From assembly GCA_902780985.1 (NCBI GenBank), contig CACZHN010000174.1, positions 1 to 7,482 on the forward strand: DNA of 7,482 nucleotides. Direction: 5' to 3'. This stretch comes from an uncultured Lachnospiraceae bacterium (GTDB lineage Bacteria > Bacillota_A > Clostridia > Lachnospirales > Lachnospiraceae). Positions within the stretch are counted from its first letter, which is position 1, and every line of letters starts with the position of its first letter. The notes beneath the pieces are model-generated. The model was given only the letters and a program-made list of their open reading frames with translations, ran no database searches and had not been told where the DNA came from. The position numbers and the translations under genes are program-made. Positions 1 through 4,392 of this stretch are shown one piece after another.

Positions 1-464
1 CCAGAGAGCATTTCACCGACTTCATAGATTTCTCTAAGGGAATCGGAATAGCAGGCCACTCCATGGGCGGAAATACGGCCTACAGGCTCTGCACCACCAA
101 CCCGGATTATGTCTGCGGCATCAATATAGACGGAGCCTTTTTCGGGGATTATACGGGCGCGACTCTCGACGTACCCTTCCTCCAGGTAAGCTGCAAGGAT
201 AATGAAAATGTAGTCTCAAGAGTTTATCTGAACCATTCCGCCCCGGTATATAAGGCACTTTTCAAGGATATGAGACATGCGGGATTTTCCGATATGAAGC
301 ATGCCATGAAGCCGGGACTTACGGTAGGAAAGCTGGATCCGGATAAAATGCATGAGAATATGTGCCATGCATTTCTCGAGATATTCGATACATACCTTAA
401 AAAGGTGAAGCCTGAGCCTGAACTTAAATCAAATGATACGGTGACCTACACGAAATTTCAATAA
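1..464 (+). CDS. alpha/beta hydrolase, PAF-acetylhydrolase-like (3' part; 5' end outside window)
   Basis: The reading frame is already open at base 3, so the gene starts before the window; 153 C-terminal residues are visible. The nucleophile elbow G-H-S-M-G lies at visible residues 18-22, with Ser20 as nucleophile. Asp43, in N-I-D-G-A-F-F, sits where PAF-acetylhydrolase-like enzymes keep the catalytic acid, and His92, in R-H-A-G-F-S-D, fits the catalytic histidine (H-x-x-F-x-D pattern). All three triad members therefore appear intact. The family hydrolyses short-chain or oxidised acyl esters; the substrate here is unknown. The missing N-terminus prevents any judgement on a signal peptide. The next gene starts 34 bp downstream on the same strand, so this is probably the upstream member of a three-gene operon. 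It could equally be described as a dienelactone-hydrolase-like or generic esterase. Confidence 0.85.
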   Translation, partial: REHFTDFIDFSKGIGIAGHSMGGNTAYRLCTTNPDYVCGINIDGAFFGDYTGATLDVPFLQVSCKDNENVVSRVYLNHSAPVYKALFKDMRHAGFSDMKHAMKPGLTVGKLDPDKMHENMCHAFLEIFDTYLKKVKPEPELKSNDTVTYTKFQ

Positions 465-483
465 GGTCATGGTGGTTCGACAT

Positions 484-490
484 AAAGGAG
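484..490 (+). promoter_or_regulatory. ribosome binding site AAAGGAG fixing the MBL gene start at 499
   Basis: AAAGGAG lies 8 nt before the ATG at 499. The in-frame ATG at 469 has only a cramped AAGG two bases before it and would add ten residues (MVVRHKGADR) upstream of the first beta strand. The 499 start is therefore preferred. Confidence 0.8.
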
Positions 491-498
491 CTGATCGA

Positions 499-1317
499 AT
501 GAAGACCAAGATTACTGTTGTGGTAGATAACATAGCAAGTGACGGAATAAAAGGAGAGTGGGGACTCTGCATCTATATCGAGTACGGCGATAAGAAGATC
601 CTGCTGGATGCCGGAGCTTCGGACCTGTTTCTCGGAAATATGAAGAAACTCGGGATAAATGTAGCGGATATCGACTATGCGACGTTGAGCCATGCCCATT
701 ACGATCACGCCAACGGACTTCCTGCATTTCTCGATAACAATTCCAAAGCTAAGCTGTATCTCAGAGAGAGCACCGCATACGACTGCTTTTCAAAAATACT
801 GTTTATCAAAAACTATATCGGTATTCCGAAGAACATGCTGGAGAAATATACCGACAGGATAGAGACAGTATCAGGCGACTATAAGATCGCAGAGGGCGTG
901 TATCTGATCCCTCATAAGACCGCAAATCTTGAGAAGATCGGTAAGCGTGAGATGATGTACAGAAAGACTCCTCAGGGATATAAGCCGGATAACTTCTCCC
1001 ATGAGCAGAGCCTTGTGCTGGATACCGACAAGGGTCTGGTGATACTCAATTCCTGCTCCCATGGAGGGCCTGCAAACATCATAAATGAAGTGAAGAATAC
1101 ATTTCCGGATAAAAAGGTTTACGGACTCATCGGCGGATTTCACCTTTTCAATAAACCAAAACGTGAGATCATAGAACTGGCTCAGAAGATGAAGAACACA
1201 GGCATAGAATATGTCTGCACCGGCCACTGCACCAAGGACAGAGCCTACAACATCCTTCACGACGAGCTGGGCGACATGGCAGTCCAGATGAGAGTGGGTT
1301 ACACGGTTGAGTTCTAA
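499..1317 (+). CDS. metallo-beta-lactamase-fold metal-dependent hydrolase (COG1237 type)
   Basis: This is a 272-residue cytoplasmic protein with no signal peptide. The metal-binding motif H-x-H-x-D-H is at residues 65-70 (S-H-A-H-Y-D-H). Further likely ligands are His188 in S-C-S-H-G-G and His215 in G-G-F-H-L, and T-G-H-C-T follows at 241-245. The early D-N-x-x-S-D-G, the L-L-D-A-G segment and the S-C-S-H-G / G-G-F-H / T-G-H-C series are typical of COG1237. This is the group that includes proteins annotated as 7,8-dihydropterin-6-yl-methyl-4-(beta-D-ribofuranosyl)aminobenzene 5'-phosphate synthase. In bacteria without methanopterin that name is unlikely to describe the real reaction, so only a metal-dependent hydrolase acting on a small molecule is supported. 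It sits 34 bp after the esterase gene and 23 bp before the DUF89 gene, all on one strand, which suggests co-transcription. Confidence 0.9.
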   Translation: MKTKITVVVDNIASDGIKGEWGLCIYIEYGDKKILLDAGASDLFLGNMKKLGINVADIDYATLSHAHYDHANGLPAFLDNNSKAKLYLRESTAYDCFSKILFIKNYIGIPKNMLEKYTDRIETVSGDYKIAEGVYLIPHKTANLEKIGKREMMYRKTPQGYKPDNFSHEQSLVLDTDKGLVILNSCSHGGPANIINEVKNTFPDKKVYGLIGGFHLFNKPKREIIELAQKMKNTGIEYVCTGHCTKDRAYNILHDELGDMAVQMRVGYTVEF

Positions 1318-1340
1318 ATTATAAACATAGGAGTGACATC

Positions 1341-2186
1341 ATGAGAATCTCGGAAAGCTGCGCAAAGTGCCTTTATGACAGGCAGTTGAATATAACAGAC
1401 AATAAGGAATATCTGGCAGAGGTGCAGAACCTGCTGGACAACAGAAAAGAGAACGACACAAGTCCGTACATGGTTTACCTTTTCGCGAAGGTATATGAGA
1501 AGCACTTCGGTGCAACCCCGGACTTTACTGAGATCAAGAAGAAATATAACGACCTGGTGCTGGGAATGGAGGATAAGCTCCGCGCCCGTATCGAGCAGGC
1601 TGAGGACCCGCTGGCGAAAGCACTGGTGATGGCAAGAATCGGAAATTACATTGACTTCGGCGCCATGGATAACGTGGATACCGACGAATTCCTGACGCTC
1701 TTTCAGAATACGGAAATGCGTGAGGACGACAAGGTGGTCTACGAGTCATTTCTCAGGGAATGCGAGGCAGGCACAAACTTCCTCCTGTTATGCGATAACT
1801 GCGGAGAAGTGGTACTGGACAGACTTATGATAGAACAGCTGAAGAAGCGCTTCCCTCATCTTAAGGTGAAGGCTCTGGTTCGCGGAGGTGCTGTACTGAA
1901 CGATGCAACTGCAGAAGACGCTGCATATTCGGGACTGGATAAGGTGGCGGAGATTCTTTCCAATGGAGCGCCCGTTGCCGGAACCATTTACAATCTGATG
2001 CCTGAAGAATCAAGGCAGGCACTGGACGAAGCGGATATCATTTTGTCAAAAGGTCAGGGCAATTATGAATCCATATCCGGACAGGGAAGACATATATTCT
2101 ACGTATTCCTCTGTAAATGCGATCTCTTCGTATCACGTTTCAACGTACCGAAGCTTACGGGAATGTTCGTGGAAGAGAAGAACTAA
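1341..2186 (+). CDS. DUF89/ARMT1-like metal-dependent phosphatase
   Basis: The protein has 281 residues and is full length for the compact prokaryotic form. The start is set by AGGAG at 1329-1333, 7 nt before the ATG. The N-terminal helical part opens with a C-x-x-C pair (Cys7/Cys10) and contains R-I-G-N-Y-I-D-F-G at about 99-107. The Rossmann-like part carries C-D-N-C-G-E (151-156), L-N-D-A-T (186-190) and D-x-I-x-S-K-G-Q-G-N-Y-E-S (232-244), the metal and phosphate-binding signatures of DUF89. Family members are metal-dependent phosphatases proposed to remove damaged or excess sugar phosphates ('damage-control' role); the substrate here is unknown. It is third in the plus-strand operon. Its 3' end overlaps the convergent anti-sigma gene by 32 bp, and no terminator hairpin was found after it. 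Confidence 0.9.
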   Translation: MRISESCAKCLYDRQLNITDNKEYLAEVQNLLDNRKENDTSPYMVYLFAKVYEKHFGATPDFTEIKKKYNDLVLGMEDKLRARIEQAEDPLAKALVMARIGNYIDFGAMDNVDTDEFLTLFQNTEMREDDKVVYESFLRECEAGTNFLLLCDNCGEVVLDRLMIEQLKKRFPHLKVKALVRGGAVLNDATAEDAAYSGLDKVAEILSNGAPVAGTIYNLMPEESRQALDEADIILSKGQGNYESISGQGRHIFYVFLCKCDLFVSRFNVPKLTGMFVEEKN

Positions 2187-2778
2187 AGAAGAGCAAAGAA
2201 ATAGGGCCGCATCGATTAAAACTCTTAAAGGATGCAACGTCCTGCTCCGTAACATAATAAATCTTATCGAAATTGGATTCGTCTAAAGAGATATCTTCCA
2301 GACATATAGCCTTTCCCGGCTGTCTGTGACTCTCATAATATGTGGTACTTACATAGATAAACAGGTTATTATCATTTTCGTCCAGGTATCCGTAGTAGCA
2401 GTGATAAGGTTTCTTCGTGTAAACGTGATCATCCTCAACGTAGATCCCCGTATCGGTATATGCCACATAGCTTTCTTTGCAGAAAAGAAGATAGTACAGT
2501 CCCGCTGCCAGCATTGCTACAGCAAGGAAAGTTACGCATATAGTACGGATTTTCTTTGAAACAAGCTTCTTCCTGATATCCTTCAGCGCAGCCTTATCGT
2601 CCTTTGCCTTTTTTGCGGCAACAGGTACCGTGTCGTCGGTCATTTCATCATAATAGGATCTGCATTTGTTGCAGGTACGCATGTGTTCTTCCACTAATTT
2701 GCGGCTGTCATCAGACAGAACGTCATCAACATAAAGGGGCAGAAGATCTCTTACTACATTACAGGTTATTTTTTCCAT
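2155..2778 (-). CDS. membrane anti-sigma factor with zinc-finger (zf-HC2/ZAS) domain
   Basis: The 207-residue protein opens with a cytoplasmic zinc anti-sigma domain: Cys6, then H-x3-C-x2-C (His32, Cys36, Cys39). A single hydrophobic segment at about 79-99 follows a Lys/Arg-rich stretch (about 56-78), giving a cytoplasmic N-terminus and an outer C-terminal domain of roughly 100 residues. This is the standard design of an ECF anti-sigma factor that holds its sigma at the membrane until a signal releases it. The start overlaps the end of the sigma gene by 20 bp and has AAGGAGG at 2788-2794, 9 nt ahead of ATG, so translation is probably coupled. The last ~20 residues (N-R-C-G-P-I-S-L-L-F-F-S-S-S-L-P-R-T-F-P) are low-complexity and partly antisense to the phosphatase gene. 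The original C-terminus may therefore have been lost. Confidence 0.88.
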   Translation of the reverse strand: MEKITCNVVRDLLPLYVDDVLSDDSRKLVEEHMRTCNKCRSYYDEMTDDTVPVAAKKAKDDKAALKDIRKKLVSKKIRTICVTFLAVAMLAAGLYYLLFCKESYVAYTDTGIYVEDDHVYTKKPYHCYYGYLDENDNNLFIYVSTTYYESHRQPGKAICLEDISLDESNFDKIYYVTEQDVASFKSFNRCGPISLLFFSSSLPRTFP

Positions 2779-3244
2779 TTTCCATTTCCTCCTTGATCAT
2801 CATACGGGCCCTGTGAAATGTTACCCTGGCCCAGCTGTCCGACTTCCCGAACAGTTCTGCAATTTCCGAAAAAGACAGTTCTCCCAAAACTCTGAGAGAG
2901 AAGACTTCCTTATAAGGCTCCTTCATGTTGTGGAGTATTCGGTGCGCTTCACGCTTATCGAAGTCCGCCAGAAAATCGAATTCGTAGGACTCTTCCTGCT
3001 GGGCGGCTTCCGTGAGTTCCGTAAAATGCGACTGCTTTTTTACCAGATCATAGTAAGTGTTCTTCGCAATCTGGCAGAGCCAGACTCTTACAGAACAGTC
3101 GCCGCGAAAGGAATCTATCTTTTTCAATGCTTTGAAGAAGGTTTCCTGTGTAATCTCTTCGGCCGTCAGAGGATCGTGTGAAACGGACAGGATATACTTA
3201 TACACAACTGAGAAGTAATCATTATAAAGTTTTTCCAGGTCCAT
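2759..3244 (-). CDS. ECF-type RNA polymerase sigma factor
   Basis: The protein has 161 residues, the usual size of an ECF (group 4) sigma factor with regions 2 and 4 only. Region 2 spans about residues 5-70: Y-N-D-Y-F-S-V-V-Y, then A-E-E-I-T-Q-E-T-F-F-K-A-L, then S-V-R-V-W-L-C-Q-I-A-K-N, the core-binding and -10 recognition part. Region 4 spans about 98-150 with P-Y-K-E-V-F-S-L-R, E-L-S-F-S-E-I-A-E-L-F-G-K-S and S-W-A-R-V-T-F-H-R-A-R, the helix-turn-helix that reads the -35 element. A strong AAGGAGGT (3251-3258) lies 6 nt before the ATG. It is co-transcribed with the zinc-finger anti-sigma gene just downstream, and a candidate promoter that it may itself recognise lies immediately upstream. 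The inducing signal cannot be inferred from the sequence. Confidence 0.93.
   Translation of the reverse strand: MDLEKLYNDYFSVVYKYILSVSHDPLTAEEITQETFFKALKKIDSFRGDCSVRVWLCQIAKNTYYDLVKKQSHFTELTEAAQQEESYEFDFLADFDKREAHRILHNMKEPYKEVFSLRVLGELSFSEIAELFGKSDSWARVTFHRARMMIKEEMENGKNNL
2788..2794 (-). promoter_or_regulatory. ribosome binding site AAGGAGG of the anti-sigma gene, inside the sigma gene
   Basis: On the minus strand AAGGAGG lies 9 nt before the anti-sigma ATG (2776-2778) and encodes part of the K-E-E-M-E tail of the sigma factor. It fixes the anti-sigma start and the 20-bp overlap. Confidence 0.75.
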
Positions 3245-3267
3245 CTTTTCACCTCCTTCACATATAT

Positions 3268-3293
3268 GACGATCGAAAATCGAAAACGTTACA
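3268..3293 (-). promoter_or_regulatory. ECF-type promoter TGTAAC-N16-CGTC upstream of the sigma gene
   Basis: Read on the minus strand, TGTAAC (3293-3288) is followed by exactly 16 bases and then CGTC (3271-3268). This resembles known Bacillus ECF promoters (SigW/SigX/SigV family: -35 with an AAC core, spacer near 16, -10 beginning CG). The expected start near 3260-3262 gives a very short leader running almost straight into the AAGGAGGT ribosome site. A/T tracts at about 3294-3315 sit where an UP element would lie. Autoregulation by the encoded sigma factor is an inference, although it is common for this class. Confidence 0.65.
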
Positions 3294-3339
3294 AAATTTC
3301 AAAAAAAAATTTTATCACAAACAGAACATGAAGGAAATC

Positions 3340-3368
3340 TTTACATTTCCGGCGGATTAGTATATTCT
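3340..3368 (+). promoter_or_regulatory. candidate housekeeping promoter of the LuxR-type regulator gene
   Basis: TTTACA (3340-3345) and TATTCT (3363-3368) are separated by 17 bp. TATATT at 3361-3366 is an alternative -10 with a 15-bp gap. Transcription would start near 3375, a few bases before the terminator-like hairpin at 3380-3415. The match is moderate and the exact -10 is uncertain. Confidence 0.45.
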
Positions 3369-3379
3369 ATAGTACAGAC

Positions 3380-3415
3380 AAAGGCGTCGATACCGAATGG
3401 TGTCGGCGCTTTTTT
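3380..3415 (+). terminator. intrinsic terminator-like hairpin in the leader of the LuxR-type gene
   Basis: The arms GCGTCGATACC (3384-3394) and GGTGTCGGCGC (3399-3409) pair over 11 bp with two G-U pairs and a four-base GAAT loop. The stem can be extended by one G-U and three A-T pairs. Six T residues follow at 3410-3415, so the hairpin points in the plus direction. On the minus strand only three T residues follow the stem. It lies between the candidate promoter and the regulator start, leaving no room for a further promoter, so it may act as an attenuator. It may also stop plus-strand read-through coming from region 1. Confidence 0.65.
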
Positions 3416-3452
3416 ACGTCAAAACCCATAGAATAATACGGAGGTACATCCC

Positions 3453-4181
3453 ATGGGCAGACTTGAGACAAATGACTGGATCAACATCAATAACATTATT
3501 TACAGCATTTACACTATCAAAAACACAGAGGAAATGCAGCGCAAGTTCCTCGAAAGACTTAAGACGGTAGTGGAGTATGATGCTGCGGATTTCTGCATTG
3601 CCTCAAGGGATAAGTCCGACTCTGTGGAGTCTTCGGTGAGGATAGGCATGAACGAGCATAAGTCCGTAAAGTTTGAGACCGATGATTACAGTAAAGACAT
3701 AATGTACAGCGGACGAAGCTTTATCTATCGGGAATCCGATATGGTGACCGAGGATAAGAGAGTGAGAACCAAGGCTCATGGGTTCAACTTTTCCGTGCAG
3801 ATGATACTGGGAACGGAAGGGCGCTTCCTTGGAGTCGTGTCTCTTTACCGGAAGACAGGTAAGGAGGATTTTGATTATTATGATCTTTTCACGCTGGATA
3901 TCCTGAAGGACCATATGTCCTACAGTCTCAGCCAGAGACTGGGCAGCTCAGTGGATGTGAGCAGTTATTCAAATCTTCAGCAGTTTATAGTAAAATACAC
4001 ACTCACCAAGAGAGAGGAGGAAGTACTGCGGCATATGCTGTCCAGACAGGATAACCATACCATCAGCAACGAGCTTTCCATTACTATGAATACGCTGAAA
4101 AAGCATGAGAGAAATATCTATCAGAAGTGCGGTGTCAGCAGCAGAATGCAGCTCTTTAAGCTGGTGGTAAGCGAAAGCTGA
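3453..4181 (+). CDS. LuxR-type transcriptional regulator with GAF-like sensor half
   Basis: The protein has 242 residues. A LuxR/GerE-type helix-turn-helix fills residues 182-240: Y-T-L-T-K-R-E-E-E-V-L, then H-T-I-S-N-E-L-S-I-T-M-N-T-L-K-K-H, then I-Y-Q-K-C-G-V-S-S-R-M-Q-L. The first ~165 residues have an alternating alpha/beta pattern that resembles a GAF-like ligand or redox sensor, with G-R-F-L-G-V-V-S-L-Y-R as the typical central strand. This assignment is weaker than the HTH. There is no receiver domain with a phosphorylatable Asp, so it is not a standard response regulator. GGAGGT (3440-3445) sits 7 nt before the ATG. It stands alone upstream of the ATP-grasp operon in the same orientation and is the obvious candidate to control that operon, and perhaps itself. 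Confidence 0.85.
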   Translation: MGRLETNDWININNIIYSIYTIKNTEEMQRKFLERLKTVVEYDAADFCIASRDKSDSVESSVRIGMNEHKSVKFETDDYSKDIMYSGRSFIYRESDMVTEDKRVRTKAHGFNFSVQMILGTEGRFLGVVSLYRKTGKEDFDYYDLFTLDILKDHMSYSLSQRLGSSVDVSSYSNLQQFIVKYTLTKREEEVLRHMLSRQDNHTISNELSITMNTLKKHERNIYQKCGVSSRMQLFKLVVSES

Positions 4182-4229
4182 CAATACCATCTACTCCAAA
4201 AGTAGTATAAAAAGGGTGAATTCGTGTAA

Positions 4230-4258
4230 TTGAATAAAGACCGGGATTACTGTATATT
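4230..4258 (+). promoter_or_regulatory. promoter TTGAAT-N17-TATATT for the ATP-grasp operon
   Basis: TTGAAT (4230-4235) matches the -35 consensus at 4 of 6 positions and TATATT (4253-4258) matches the -10 at 5 of 6, with the optimal 17-bp spacing. Transcription would begin around 4264-4267. This gives a leader of about 128 nt that contains two hairpins before the ATG at 4393. Confidence 0.65.
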
Positions 4259-4272
4259 CAAACACGTAATCC
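4244..4272 (+). promoter_or_regulatory. inverted repeat GGATTAC-N15-GTAATCC straddling the -10 box, candidate operator
   Basis: Perfect 7-base arms at 4244-4250 and 4266-4272 have centres 22 bp apart, about two helical turns, and enclose the -10 box and the expected start site. The upstream arm precedes the start, so the pair cannot form as an RNA hairpin from this promoter; a DNA-level operator for a dimeric regulator is more likely. The adjacent LuxR-type protein is a candidate binder, without direct evidence. Confidence 0.4.
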
Positions 4273-4281
4273 ATCAAGGTA

Positions 4282-4316
4282 GGTGAGAGCCGAACCGGTA
4301 CCCTCGGTGACTCACC
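4282..4316 (+). ncRNA. branched hairpin in the leader of the ATP-grasp operon (unclassified cis-acting RNA candidate)
   Basis: GGTGAG (4282-4287) pairs with CTCACC (4311-4316). Inside, after a small internal loop, CCGA (4290-4293) pairs with TCGG (4304-4307), leaving a ten-base loop rich in C and G. The hairpin ends 7 nt before the terminator stem. It was compared from memory with TPP, SAM-I, glycine, c-di-GMP, c-di-AMP, guanidine, ZTP and T-box consensus elements and matched none. It is called from pairing only. Confidence 0.4.
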
Positions 4317-4321
4317 AAAGC

Positions 4322-4362
4322 AAGGGGGCTGGAACTTTTTCCGGCCCCCTTCCCTTCTTTTT
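4322..4362 (+). terminator. strong intrinsic terminator/attenuator before the ATP-grasp operon
   Basis: The arms GGGGGCTGGAA (4324-4334) and TTCCGGCCCCC (4339-4349) pair over 11 bp with one G-U pair and a four-base CTTT loop. Two A-T pairs can be added at the base. A pyrimidine run ending in five T residues (4350-4362) follows. It could end the LuxR transcript, but the operon promoter lies upstream and only 30 bp separate the hairpin from the next ATG. Operon transcripts must therefore pass through it, which makes an attenuator likely. Confidence 0.75.
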
Positions 4363-4392
4363 AGGGGATGGAGTAGAAAGGGGAACACGATT

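Noticed and set aside
469..498. N-terminal extension of the metallo-beta-lactamase-fold gene from ATG 469
   Set aside because: It has only an AAGG two bases before the ATG, and the ten added residues precede the first strand of the fold. ATG 499 has a good AAAGGAG.
871..1260. 129-codon minus-strand frame inside the metallo-beta-lactamase-fold gene
   Set aside because: It is antisense to conserved metal-binding motifs and resembles no family. It is a shadow frame.
3397..3430. ATG at 3397 opening a leader peptide before the LuxR-type gene
   Set aside because: It starts inside the terminator loop without a ribosome site, and its frame runs out of phase deep into the regulator gene.
3421..3437. 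TAGAAT near 3429 as a -10 box for a promoter downstream of the LuxR-leader terminator
   Set aside because: No -35-like sequence exists at the right distance, and the start would fall at or beyond the ribosome site.
4187..4205. Small inverted repeat CTACT/AGTAG just after the LuxR-type gene as its terminator
   Set aside because: The stem has only 5 AT-rich pairs and is followed by A-rich sequence, not a T-tract, so it is unlikely to terminate transcription.
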